A stretch of 64,000 bases of DNA from Auanema rhodensis (GCA_964057225.1 OZ059895.1:15701001-15765000); one strand, 5' to 3'. Positions 1 to 12,740 are shown, counted from the stretch's first letter. Numbers and translations: made by a program. Notes: generated by a model from the sequence alone, not told the origin.

Positions 1-691
1 GCTGTTGCCAACTTCGAAGTATATAGTTCTTATTTAGAAAATGTTATAAATTTATTGTTGAAAAGAATGACAACTGCGTAGACTGAAGCTCATAAATAGT
101 CAGAACATAACTAATATGCTTGAATCTCATCGTGTGATATGAGATGCTCGTACAGTTGCTTGATTTGTATCAGCATGACATGACGTCAGATACTGATATG
201 CACAAGAAACAAGAGTTTTATGCATATTCGCAGGTTATTCCAACATAACAAACATCCTCTCTTCATCATAACAACAACGAATAGAAATTCAGAATCAGAA
301 CTTATTCAGGCCACAATGCCAATCGATGAGCTATTCCCACTTAGGGTAGCTTAGAGCACCAGAAGCCTGTTGAGGGTGTATAGACCGACGAGCTTCAATC
401 AGTCCCATGAGACCGACTCGACTCCTATATAGATGAGATGTCATCACCAGACCTTAGCATTCTTAGCCTCCTGAAAAAGAAAAGAACACTTGCTATCTAT
501 TCTCGTAGCATATATCTCGAAAAGCTTCCGGCTTTTAGTTCAGTAGTTCAGAACTTTCAAAGCTACAGTGCCGTTGATAGCATATAGCACAAGCATGGCC
601 AGCGAAATCATTCTCAAGATTCTATAAGCTGTTTTTACCTGAATTACTTAGAAGTATATTCAAAGTACATCTGAAACAACATGTCATACTT
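1..691. other. Upstream region of the GABA receptor gene, no clear gene
   Basis: I see no supported coding exon here. The first exons of the GABA receptor gene (signal peptide and extreme N terminus) should lie in or before this stretch, but I could not place them with confidence. Confidence 0.4.
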
Positions 692-1455
692 GTGCCAGTC
701 ACAAGAATCTTAAGGCGGATTTTTTTGACAAATAAACTCAGACCAAATACTTCAAGTGTCCGGTTAAATTACCGGAAATGTGAAAGAGTATCATCATTGA
801 ACAAGCCACATGACTACGTGAAGATTCATTTTCATTTAAAGCAGAAAAATCAAATTACATACAAAGATGTAGCATTTTGGAAGCTAAAGACAAAACAATT
901 TCAGGGGATGCTTTGCTACTGACGATGGACATCATCATTGCTTCGTTTGATGCGATTTCCGAAGTGGACATGGCAAGTGCCAAAAGAAACAGACGAAACC
1001 TTCGATACAATGTCATAGCTTGCTTTCAGGATTATACGATTACCATGTATCTGCATCAGTATTGGACAGATGAACGTCTTTCGTGGAGCTCGACGATTCC
1101 AATTGATGAGATGACGCTGTCCGGCGAATTTAGCCAGTAAGTTGACGACATCGACGACGATGTAAATGTAAAAAACACATACACACACACATACACACAA
1201 AAACATCTAGACAGAGCTGAATTTATAACAGAAAATAGCAACACAAACAGGCTCTGTAACGTTTTTTTAAGAAACATCTGTTTCGAAACTGATCTTTATA
1301 GACACATCTGGGTTCCGGATACCTTCCTGGCCAACGATAAACATTCCTTCATTCACGAAGTAACAGAAAGAAATAAGATGTTACGAATCAGTGGCGATGG
1401 AAAAGTTGCTTATGGAATGAGGTAATATGATTGAGTCTGAAGAGAGAGAGAGAGA

Positions 1456-1513
<58 letters not shown>

Positions 1514-2350
1514 ACGCACTGTCTCCGATTGTATTGACATATATGCTTCAGGTTGACATCCACGTTGAGTTGTTCAATGAATTTACGTAATTTTCCTCTT
1601 GATTCTCAGAATTGTACTGTTGAGATTGAATCATGTAAGACTGATCACATCATGTTCTCATGTAAAGTCATTGCCGTATTACAGATGGCTATACAACGTC
1701 TGAAGTATTGATGAAATGGAATCATCCATTAGCTGTGCATGGTGTTGAGCAGGCGGACGTCCCTCAATTCACTATCACCGGATATCAGACAGAGGATAGC
1801 ATTGTCAGTACCGCAACAGGCAAGTTGTCAAGCATTCATATACACAATTTCAAGTATAACTCACCAAGAGCGTTAAAGTAATTTCAAGCATTTCAGGATC
1901 CTATCAACGATTATCTCTTGTTTTCCAGCTACAGAGATCTGTAGGCTACTTCATATTCCAGACGTATTTGCCTTGCGTCCTCATAGTAATGCTATCATGG
2001 GTTTCCTTCTGGATTAATCATGAGGCTACAAGTGCACGTGTTGCATTAGGTTAGTGAATAACAAAATAGATTTGTACCGTATACGTATGAGATGATTGCA
2101 GGAATTACCACAGTGCTAACGATGACAACCATCTCTACAGGAGTTCGACAGTCTCTACCTCGTATCAGTTATGTGAAGAGTATTGATATCTACTTGGTAA
2201 TGCTTTCCCCCACCTCCACCATTTCAAATCAAATACTCATCGTCTCTCTAGGTTATGTGTTTCGTTTTTGTATTTGCTGCACTTCTGGAATATGCAGCCG
2301 TGAATTATTCATATTGGGGACGAAAATCACAACGTTGCAATGAAGAAGGG

Positions 2351-2414
<64 letters not shown>

Positions 2415-3173
2415 CCCTCTCCCTCTCTCTTTCTCTCACACACTCACTTACTCTCCATTAGCTATGAACGGGAAGTAAAGCTTAACTTTCAGATGGCCCG
2501 TCAACGGACACAACGCAGATGATCGTGAGGGTCGTGTAAACGTTAAGAATTGGGGAGTTCCAAGCAGTTTTATTGATGTAATACTGAATACTTGTCTTCT
2601 ACTAACTATAAACCATATATTCAGGAATTACAGCAAACTGGAGTAGATCCGCGAGCACAAGACTTGGAACAAGCAAATTCAGTCCGGCAACGAATCAGAT
2701 CATCAAGTCCTATACCGTCTCTCAGACCTACTGCTCAAAGCCAGGTATATATCATTGTAATTAACAATATCACCTGAATATTTGAGATTGATGATTCACC
2801 AGAATATCCCCGATATGCTGCTCAATCTTCACAAGTATCTCGACCTCGAACTAGCGTTGTTGTCCGGTAGGATATTCATAAAACTTAATTATGAAGATAT
2901 TTTCAGAACCAAGCGACGATTCGCAAAAGCAAAGAAGCGTACGGCAACAGTAAAAGCTTCAATTCATAGAATTGGTAGACGTGCTCGAAAAGCCATACCA
3001 AAGCTTCGGGTGCGGGATGTGAATGTCATAGATAAATACTCACGAAGCGTCTTTCCATTGTGCTTCATTGTCTTTAAGTAAGTTTTTCAAAAATTCTCGT
3101 CCACACACACTCTCATTCATTCTTTTTTTTCAGTATTTTCTATTGGGGATACTACTCCATGATGCAATCATAG
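692..3173 (+). CDS. gab-1: GABA-A-type receptor subunit (LCCH3 / gab-1 type), 5' end incomplete
   Basis: Subunit of a pentameric Cys-loop GABA-gated channel in the neuronal or muscle membrane. Readable exons: about 692-757 (LRPN motif, tentative), 905-972, 1030-1136, 1302-1421, 1552-1634, 1685-1819, 1897-2049, 2102-2196, 2252-2349, then several exons to the stop at 3171-3173. The pieces give [39 protein letters not shown], a Cys loop with 13 residues between cysteines ([15 protein letters not shown]), M1 ([11 protein letters not shown]), M2 with the GABA-receptor signature [16 protein letters not shown]3 ([19 protein letters not shown]) and M4 ([20 protein letters not shown]). The M3-M4 loop is basic and serine-rich. 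Wording of M1-M3 is closest to insect LCCH3 and C. elegans GAB-1. Two introns use GC-AG borders, and two introns carry long complementary microsatellites. The signal peptide exon was not found. Family assignment is firm; the gab-1 orthology is inferred. Confidence 0.88.
1441..1509 (+). repeat. (AG)n microsatellite in a gab-1 intron
   Basis: About 69 bp of AG dinucleotides with one small interruption, inside the intron between the WVPDTF exon and the Cys-loop exon. It is complementary to the CT repeat in a later intron of the same gene. Confidence 0.97.
2354..2437 (+). repeat. (CT)n microsatellite in a gab-1 intron
   Basis: About 84 bp of CT dinucleotides with a few CCC interruptions, just downstream of the donor that follows the M3 exon. 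The transcript would carry (CU)n able to pair with the (AG)n of the earlier intron. Confidence 0.97.
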
Positions 3174-3600
3174 GCTATTAAATTTCTTCAACTTTCTTTA
3201 CACGCTTCTGCACTGATGACATCAAATACAGAAGTATGAATCAACTAAAACTAAATCTCTACACGGCTTAAGAATTGAGACAAAACTTCTTTTAAAAGAT
3301 ATATTTGGGAAAAAAAACTGTTATAGAATGTATTTATAGCGGAAATTTCTTAGATTGATTAAGGAATGCTGCTTTACGAATCTTTAATTTGTACATAAAA
3401 ACGTTTTAAAATCTTTAATAGACAAATAAACTAATTTTCTATATTAATGCATATATATGTCAACAAAAATATGAATAAATATTACACGATATATACAACC
3501 GTTCATCTCAAAACTTAATTTTCAAATAAATTCCCTATACTTTACACGTCGCTGATTACGTACAGTACACGCGCAACTTACGTGACCGTAATTGCATGAC
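3174..3600. other. AT-rich gap between convergent genes
   Basis: Very AT-rich with no supported coding sequence. It should hold the 3' UTRs and polyadenylation signals of the two genes that converge here (AATAAA-like strings occur). Confidence 0.5.
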
Positions 3601-5279
3601 CTAATTACGGTAACTTCTATTAGATAGGCTACAGTATTTGAAAGGAAACTTTCGTTCCATTTCAATGATATGTGATTTCCTTTTGCTAATTATCATTGTT
3701 ACAAGCATAGCAATGACAAGTAGTATTATCTGATGATTCCAGCTTAACTCATTTACTGAGCCGAATATGTATAAGAAATTTTGCCAACAGCCCACGTCCG
3801 CTGGGCAATGAAAACGGCCTCGTTTCGATTCAAATCTGCAATTTCAATATAAATGCAATTCAAAAACTCCATTATGACCTGCTAAGTGGGAGTGTTGATT
3901 TAAGAGGTAGAAAGGAATATTTTTTCTCCACTACAACGAAAGATGATTTGATTGATGACCATACTAATCTGAATTCTGATGCTGTTTAAGTGATTCCAAG
4001 GAGTAAATATACTTATTAATAGCGCCGTTGATCGATCCTCTATTAAATGTGAAAATATATTCAGATTTAAGAGGCAGATAGCATTCAGTTGAGTTGGAGA
4101 CGAGATCAAAGGGTACATCAGCTCTGAAACAACTTATGAGAATTTCGTTTTGAAGTTGTTGCGAAGCTTACTCAAGAAAAGGAACTTCACATTTTCCGCA
4201 ATTGCAAAGCGAAATAGATCCCTCATTCTTCCACCAACTCAATAATTGCTGACGTAAATCAGAGCAATTCTATGAAAATGAATAATAGACTTCTGTACTT
4301 TTTCAACAAAGCAATTACCTTCATACTAATATCCAATATGCAGAAGCTTGAACTGTTTATTCCATATGTCAATTCCATAGTTCCACTCTCACATTTTCCT
4401 GCGCTATCTGAAAGAATAAAAAACGTTTTGTTCGTTTAAATGAAAAATGAAGTGTATGACCAGCTTTAATTGAGCGTATATGTCCTTGAAGCTCAACAAT
4501 ATCATTTGTGGAATAGCACTCTATATCGTCGTCGTCGTCGTCACCCTTCATTGTTACATTTCGAACAGTTTGTAGAATGTTCTCGCCAATCTATCATGTA
4601 AATTTCTATTGAATATAAATTTCTCATTTTGAAAAATAGTCTAAATGAAAGAAGACCTACATATTCATCTTCTAAAGTCAGAAAAGTGCTTGTCTTTCTC
4701 AGCTCAATGACCGATACCACGTTCATGCATATGTTATTCGTTACAATTCTGGAAAAAAAAAGCTTCCTCATGACTCAGCACAAAGTTGTAACTGACGGTT
4801 TGGCACATAAAATTTCTTTTCCATTTTTAAAACACTGTGTTTCATTAGATAATGAGGTCCAATGTTCATAAGAGAATTGTGTGTTAGGGGCACAATTCGT
4901 TGGAGTAATAGTTGTAGAACATTCATTAATTCTACCATGAAAAGGATCACATGTCCACGGGATTTGACTGAATATTCAGATCAGACCATTGATTAGAGGC
5001 ATGTCTATACCTGGCAATACCTTCACGAAAGATTATTTTCTTTTCGTCATTCGTATCAACAACATAAGAGAGAAAGCTGTCATTTGTAAAATCTTGATAT
5101 GCAGATTCTATATAATTCGGATATCCAGCTACAACTCCAAATAAAACCTTTCTAAACTGTCACATTTAAACATTTTATGAAAGATTGTCAACATACCTTA
5201 CAGATTGAGGAATATCCCATTTAAAATAGTACGCAAGAAATAATAATTCAAAAATATAAACAATTATCTGCGGTTTCAT
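3601..5279 (-). CDS. Cysteine-rich single-pass (type I) membrane protein, unrecognised
   Basis: I do not recognise the family. Reading the minus strand from 5279, a signal peptide (MKPQIIVYIFELLFLAYYF) is followed by about nine exons whose phases join cleanly: an exon with GVVAGYPNYIESAY; a cysteine-rich exon (IPWTCDPFHGRINECS); one with NICMNVVSVIELRKTS; an exon holding a run of six aspartates at about 4520-4545; CNCGKCEVPF; and a last exon with a predicted transmembrane helix (QIILLVIAMLVTMIISKRK) and a basic tail of about 30 residues, stop at 3601. Predicted length is roughly 400 residues, with many cysteines and N-x-S/T sites in the ectodomain, so a cell-surface or endomembrane glycoprotein is likely. 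It lies about 580 bp downstream of, and on the same strand as, the Ig/FN3 gene. One donor (GTCAGT) and one acceptor (GATAG) are unusual, so exon borders there are less certain. Confidence 0.6.
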
Positions 5280-5861
5280 TGACGAAGAAGGTGCATTCGT
5301 AGCGTTGTGTACGCATTCGACTGCTGACTGCGTAACCATAGCAACGCCGCCTGTCAGTTAGCGCACGGCGACAATATTCTGGGTCATGCTGTCTTGTAAC
5401 GATAATATATATGATCATTTCTTGTATCGAAACACATATAATGTTTGAAAATGAATGCAATCGTTCTGTGCAGTCTTCAGAAGGCTACGAGATGCAACCA
5501 AAGTCGTCCGTTATACGTATAGCAATATGATGTTTGTAAATCTCGTGTTACTCTATGCATATATCTAATATAATTTATGCTACAAAAGTCTGTAAGACAT
5601 AAATTCAAAATATAACATAGGGGGAAAACTTTTAAAGCTAAAGAAAATATACCAGTAGGTAGCGGAAATGAAAATAGTACAGAAAGATTAGGGCGCCTGG
5701 CTAGGTATGTTTTGGAGAGAATTGCAAAATATAAATTTGAAAGATATGATCTAAAAAAAGAATAACACACAGAATAAAAATTTTCACAAATAGCTCACAT
5801 TATCGGAATGATGAGAAATGATAGAAAAAGAAATGTAAACTCTATTGTAATTGTCCTTTTA
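5280..5861. other. Spacer between two minus-strand genes
   Basis: No coding exon that I can support. The open frames seen on the minus strand lack splice context and family resemblance. Promoter or 5' UTR of the membrane-protein gene and the 3' UTR of the Ig/FN3 gene are expected here. Confidence 0.4.
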
Positions 5862-8800
5862 TTACAATGGTGGCTCTTTGACGGGAATTTTTCGAGTTGC
5901 AACCAGATCAATTTTAGAAGATGATGGATCTGAACAGATGAATAGAATAGCATTGCTTAAACACAGCATATAAACAACATTACCTTTTTTGATTATTAGC
6001 TCAACTTCACCAGAATGTTCTGTCTCGATGCCGTCCATGAATCCAGCAATTTTTACGAAATACCTTAAAGAAATATTAGAAATATGAATGAACATCTATT
6101 TATCTTACATCGATTCGAAATCTATTTTACCATATGGTACATTGACAGTATTATTCGAACGATTTATATCAAAAAATTGAACTTTTTCTTCGTTTTCACT
6201 ACCCACTTTACGTATATAGACAACCAAATCCTAGATAAAGTAGTATTCGTTAATATATTGAAAATGATTTATATGATTTGGAACCTTAAAATTATGTTCC
6301 AAAGGGAAATGAACGGTTAAAGTTCCATTATTCCAGATAGCTGTAATATTTGTGGATGTGGCTACAAATGTTGAAAATGGATATGGCTGAATGAGAAGAT
6401 CTACTTGAGCATGAAGATGAGTAAAAATACCTCAGACATAGGGCCCTCAGCAACAGAGTTTGAAGCGGAGATGACAAGATTGTACTTCAAGCCTTCTTCC
6501 AAACGCTCTATTACATGCTCCGTAAGAGTTCCGTTAATCTTAAAATAAGAAATGACATATACAATTCAAAAATCATAGTTAGTAGTACTTCGAAAATCTC
6601 TGCATCTTCTAATCGATCTTCATTTTTCATCAAATGGATTTTGTACATCTAAATAATAAATTAGAAAAATGATTGAATACGAGTATGAACAAGGTTACTT
6701 CGATATTCCCTAATGGATACTTAGGAGGATTCCAAGCGATTCTTACCCTTCTAGGCTCTTGCTCAGCAGACAAAATCTTGGGAGCATCAAAAGGCCCTTC
6801 AACACAACAGAATAAAATGATTATTCAAAGAAAGCTAACCTCCATTCGGTGTATTTACAGTAATTGATTCACTCTTTCCTCCCTCTCCCCATTCATTAAC
6901 AGCAGCAATTCGCAAGTCAAGCTGAACATTGAGAGGAATTTCGTTCTAGAAATAAATTATCAGGAATAAATTATAAGTATCATGAAATCTAGACAAACCT
7001 TAGCCCACAGAACGGGAGGACCAGGAACAACAGCATCAGATTGAGACAAATACAAATGATAACTCTGAATTAAGATCAAAACTAATCATATACATTGCAG
7101 AAATGTACATACCACATTGCCATTAGGATGTTTGCAATGATCCCAATCAATGAAAAGACGGCCTTCTTCAGTAAATTGCCAACGAATGTTGGTAGGAGCA
7201 TCTCCAGGTTCTGAATAACAAATTTGATACATAATTATGGTAATCCTTTAATACTTCTAATAATGACTGTAGTGTTTGCTTCAATTGTTTCAAACTTGTT
7301 AACTGCACGACAATGAACAGTTCGATTACTGACAGTAGATAGCTCGAAGACACCAGAAAACTAAAAACATGAAGCATTAGAAATTAGAATTATCTTTCAT
7401 AGTGTATTACTTCGTCACCATCCACTTCGATCCCTTCTTCACTAATCTGTATTTCTTGCCAATCATCCCAGAAATAATAGAGTTGAGGAGGTGGAGATCC
7501 CTAAAGATTTCACTGAATAAATGAGATTAAGAAAACAAGCTCACAGTTCCAAAACATTTCATTTGAACAGCTTCATTTGGTTCAGCAACATTTGGTATTT
7601 CAAGATCAACCGTACCTAATGATATAGTCAAAGGCAAATCTATAACAAATTAAATCAATAATTCATAAACAAAACTAAAGGAAGTTACATTTCTCATCAG
7701 AAATACACTGAAATGGTTCTGAAATTATTCCGGCTCCGTTGACAGAAACGGCTTGTAGCCGTATCAAGTGATTAACTGATGGCATGACAACAGGTAAATC
7801 AAAGCATGTCTCATTGCCATCCACTTCATTCTTTCTCCATTCACTCAACTCCTCAGAGGCATGCAGAGAGTCATATATGAGATATTTCTTAAATAATATC
7901 AAGAACTCAATTGAAATGTATGGAAACGGCTTACAGTAATTAAGCCATTTGGAAGCTTAGGTGGTACCCAACTGATATTCAAATGATTTTTAAATGGTAA
8001 AATAGTAACATTATACGGGGAACTTCCAGGACCTAAATGGGTTTAATAACTAACTCAACCAAAAGTTATAGAATCGTTAAACCTTGAATATGAATATCGA
8101 CACTTTTACTGGCATTACCCTCAGCATTGACAGCAAGGCATTCAAGCCGACCTCTTTCGGTTAAAGTATTTCTTGTTAATTGAGAACTGCAATCGCTAAT
8201 TGATCAATATGTTGATTAATAGAACAAACTCACGTTGTTGTTTTCTCAGTAGAATTCTGTTGAAGGGACCATCCGTTAACACCATGCTTGATTTCGTATT
8301 CTTCGTTCCATTTCCAATAGACAATTGGAGCAGGTGTACCTTCAGCTTTGCAATGAACAACTAACTTTTCAGCTAAATTTGGCTCTGCAATGATTGTTTC
8401 TCCTTCAAGTATTTCAGCTTTTGTCTTCAGTTCTGAAAGCAAATTTAAATAATTTTGATCGCTTGTATCTCACATACTTCCACGTCCCGTCCTTACGTAT
8501 ATGGGCTTAGAAGCTTGAACAAGTCTCGAAGGATTATCCAATTGAACTGTTATTCTAATCCAATACATCTTATTCGGAAGTAGATGATGACCATCCAAAG
8601 AAAGCGACACCTGAAAATGCATATTTTGATCATTTGAAACCACTTCTTCTTACCGTCATTGTTACATCATCCACAGTCTTAGAATCAACTGTAATAGTTT
8701 GCCATTTTCCAGGAACAATTTGTTCACTTTCTAACATTTCAACCTTATAGTTCTAAACAGGAAATCGTGAAAAAGGAAGCTGATTACAAATATAAACCTG

Positions 8801-11800
8801 AATGGCAGTAGTATGATCATCGGGATCTCGAACAGCAGGAAAAGTGATATGCAAAGTATTATCTTCTTCAACGGTTGCCACAACATCAGTAGGAATAGGT
8901 AAAGCTGAAAGTGATGAAATAAACATTAATCAAACTCAATAAGCTCATACATGACAAGGCGGTTTCAAACTCGATCGTTTGGCTGACTGGCCCTTCAGCT
9001 ACATCATTTCTGGCAGCAACACGAACACGATAAAACGTTTTTGGTTTCAATCCCAAATGATAATCCATTTTCAATCTTTAAAGAATAATATGCACTTAAA
9101 CGTTATATAATGCTAACCTATTAGAATCTGACGGAACTTCAACTGTTTGCCATTCCTTATAATCATCATTAGATTGACCCAAATCACGCGTGAAATATAT
9201 AGAGAAAGCCTGCGCACAACATTAAACTATGTTTTTTATAATTCGATGATTCAGTACCTGAACAGGTGTGGTGCAATTGGGAGGCGACCAGCTTAGCACA
9301 GCTGTATTAGCTTCATCTATATCAACTCTGACTTCACTAGGCGTTGCTTCAGGTCCTGCAAAATATAAAATGACAAAGTAGAACTTGCTTAAAGTGCATA
9401 CCGCCATTTGGTGTAACGAAAGAGACTGGCGCGGACAACGGTCCTCTTCCAGCTTTATTAAATGCTCGTACTCGAATTTGATACATTGTAGAAGGTTTCA
9501 ATTCTTCACTAGCAATTGACAATCTATCATCATAACGTTGACACAAATATTTCTACTACTTTGAGAACAAACCTCTTAATAGGTAGACCAGCACGATTAG
9601 AAGCTTCAAACATCACAGGCTCTTCAACGTTTTCAACGGTAGAATCAATAAGAAAAACTTCATAATGCTAAAGCATGCTAAGTGAAAAAAATGAAAAACT
9701 ATGAAAGCTAACTAATATCGGTTGATTTGGATATAGAGGCTCTTCCCAAACAACTACAATATCCTTTGAATCAATTGACAAAATTTGTAAATTACGAGGA
9801 GGATCGCCTGGCTCTACAGAAATAATAAAATAAAACAATTTTGAAATAATAAACCTACTGTCAACTATAAAATGCACTGATGATGAATTAACGCCTGCTG
9901 AATTTTTGGCTCGACAGTGTAGATGTTTGGAAGAAATTAGTGAAACGTCAATAGTTGCCATAACTTGATCGGAAATGATACCATACTGTAAGGGATACCA
10001 AACATCATCCTGAATTCAAAAACATAGAAAATAAATTCAGAAGAGAGACATACTTCAATTACAGATGGATCATCGTGATCAGAAAGAGCGAATTGCAGAG
10101 TAGGCCGAGGGATTCCTTTCGCCAAACAAGAAACGGTTATCTGAAACAGAAATCGATAAATAAAACAGTAGAGATGATAGAAAATAACATTTTGGCCTGG
10201 CTCCAGCTCATGAGGGCTTTCGGTTGATAATGACACAGCAATGGGAATGGCTGAAATGAAATATGCTCCCTATGGTTTGCTTCGTGAATCTTACTATCGC
10301 TTTCTATAGCAACTACATCGGATATTATACCAGGCCCTAAATCAGAAGCTGCTTGAACACGAACATAGAAGACATCACTTCCTTCGGAAAAAATTCTACG
10401 AAGCCCATTAATAATATCTAGAGTTCGAGAAACTTACTTGACTTTCCTCTCAGTTCCATCTAAATCTATTTTATGCCAATCAGAAAGCGGCTCATCTTTA
10501 TTTAATGAATGATAAACAACATATTTCTGAAATTAATTTTAAATATCAAAATATGTATTTGTAATTACCTTAATATCCCCATTGGGATGTGAAGGTGGCT
10601 GCCAGCTAACAGTATAAGAGCCTTTATCAACTGAGAGCACAATGGATGACGGAGGACTACCAGGACCGCGAATACGAATTTCAACCTGTTTCTCTACCGA
10701 ACCCGCAGAATTGCTCGCAACACATGTCAAATGATCAGATCTCGTTCTGCAAAATTGGAACTCAATCAGTATAGCTGTGATAGCTTATTCAAGAGAATAT
10801 TTGGGAGAATTCAACAATTCAAAAGCTAACCTAGATTTGGCTATAATGACTGAAGTGGTTTTCAAACCATGAACGACCGATGTCACTGTGTAAAATGAAT
10901 GATCAAGATGCAATGATTCACCTAAAACATTGAAATTGCACTAGACGAAAGATTAGTAAAAGAAACCATTAATAGTCCACTGTATTGTTCCTGGAGTAGG
11001 ATGAGACTTTGATACGCATGTCGCCTTTGCTGATGTTGTTATATCAGGATCTAATTCTAACACCGGATGAGGATTCAATTCAATTGTGGGTAATTCCGCT
11101 AAATAACGTGAGTCAAAGTACTGTTTTCGATATTGCTATTCATACCACTATCTTCTGTACTGAAATGAATTTCTCTGGATGGGTTGCCTTGAACAGCTTC
11201 CCCAGTAGCATACAATCTTGCAGCATATGTTCTATTACTTGATAATCCTGCAAAAAATTATCATTTGTTACGAAAGCCGCTACTCTATTTGATACCCTCA
11301 AGAAGGAAACGGCTGCTATTATCAGAAATAAACTGAACTTCTTTCCATTCACTTTCATCAGTAACCCGATATTGCAATGTATAATTCTTAAAATAAATTA
11401 TATTGAGGCGGAAGTAGAATATCGCACTAACCGTTATTAATGGCACATCTTCAGCTGGAACAAATTGAATAATTACACTACTATTAATCAAAACATTGGA
11501 GGATTTGATGACAGGAGCTTTATAAGCTGCAAAACAAAAATTACAATATACCCAAGAAACTCTACAAATAAAACCGGCTGATTTCGTATTGAGTTGAACA
11601 ATATCCGAAGGTAAGCCTTCTACTTCGTTTACAAAAACCGTTGCAATTAGGCGATATAGAGTATTTGCACGAATGCCATACTCAATTTCTGAAGTTGAAT
11701 TATTTTATTTGAATTATTTTGTTTATTGAAAGCTATACTTCGTATCCTGAAATCCAAGTTGGGATTTGAATCTAAAACTTCAATTTGCTTCCAACCGCGT

Positions 11801-12713
11801 TTATAATCCGCCACTGATAATGAAATGTTGTCAGTGAAATATATACTATACCCCTAAACAACTTCTTCAATGAAATAAACAATAATTGTGAAAACACTAA
11901 CGGTAATTCTTCCTTGCGCTTCATTTTCTTCAAATCCTACAAGTTTTAATTCCACATGAATTGTCAATGAGCTGTCTACAGAAGCATTCAGTATAACCTG
12001 TGATTTATCTGGAAAAAAACTTATTATAGTTAATTCATAATAATAAATGTTCATGAACAGCCGAATGATCAACCATCAAATTAGAAAATGAGTCTTACAC
12101 GTGAACCTCCCACGTGAATTTCGCACGTGGCCGTTGCACGTGAGTGATTATTATTACCGATATCGATTGACTAGTAAACAACATGAGTAAGTAAGCACTT
12201 AAAGTGTTATAACTATTTTCCGTTTTCAAATGTCGTTGTTGCACTGTTTTATATTATTATATATTGTGAGAGAAAGAGAAGTCTTTGTGTCGAAATGTAT
12301 AAAGCAACATTACGAAGTTGCAAAAGTTTAGAAAAATGCTTTTGAGATGACAGTAGCTTGCTAAGACCAAAATATAAGAAGAATTTGGTGTAGACAACTG
12401 ACGGATATTTGAAGTTATTTCGCAAGTGCTTTTGCTTTTTTGTTTCCAAATGACCTTTTTTTCACATTTCTGATAATTTTAGTAACACAATCTTATCTTG
12501 ATGATCTAATTTTAAAATAAAATTGTTTTAATATACTTAATTTATAATTATTTGGTAATTATGTAAGTAGAATGTTTTCAACAAATTGAAATTGAAATTG
12601 AAAATAAGAATGAGAATGAGAATGCAAATTTCATTTGACCTACCAGTATGAGCGTGTATAACACATAGATAAGCTATCCGAAGCAGTAGAAATAGGAGAA
12701 TGCGAGAAGACAT
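5862..12713 (-). CDS. Large secreted protein of alternating fibronectin-III and Ig domains
   Basis: Several dozen short exons on the minus strand. The start is set by a signal peptide (MSSRILLFLLLRIAYLCVIH; ATG at 12713, with in-frame ATGs at 12731 and 12740), whose donor joins in phase, after a roughly 630-nt first intron, to an exon beginning DKSQVILNASVDSS. Then come FN3 modules and Ig modules. FN3 evidence: repeats of the P..P..(V/I).....W.PP pattern, for example ISWVPPKLPNGLI, VSWQPPSHPNGDI and LSWSPPNCTTPVQ, with Y.(V/I)R(V/L).A.N strands. Ig evidence: LVVHCKAEGTPAP...LECLAVNAEG and VSCLAKGIPRPT...HCRAKNSAG. The last exon ends SSSKIDLVATRKIPVKEPPL with no membrane helix or GPI-like tail, so it looks secreted. 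Domain mix recalls neuronal adhesion and guidance proteins (sidekick, contactin, LAR ectodomains), but order and tail fit none that I know, so no name is given. The terminal GTAATA at the stop could instead be a donor to an unseen exon. Confidence 0.8.
12098..12142. promoter_or_regulatory. Four CACGTG E-boxes at exact 13-bp spacing
   Basis: CACGTG occurs at 12098, 12111, 12124 and 12137. The period is exactly 13 bp while the 7-bp spacers differ in sequence. It lies in the first intron of the Ig/FN3 gene, near its 3' end. CACGTG is the known target of bHLH and bHLH-ZIP dimers (Myc/Mxl, TFEB/HLH-30). Regulation of this gene is inferred. Confidence 0.7.
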
Positions 12714-12740
12714 TCTGGAAATGTTATACATAGTGAGCAT

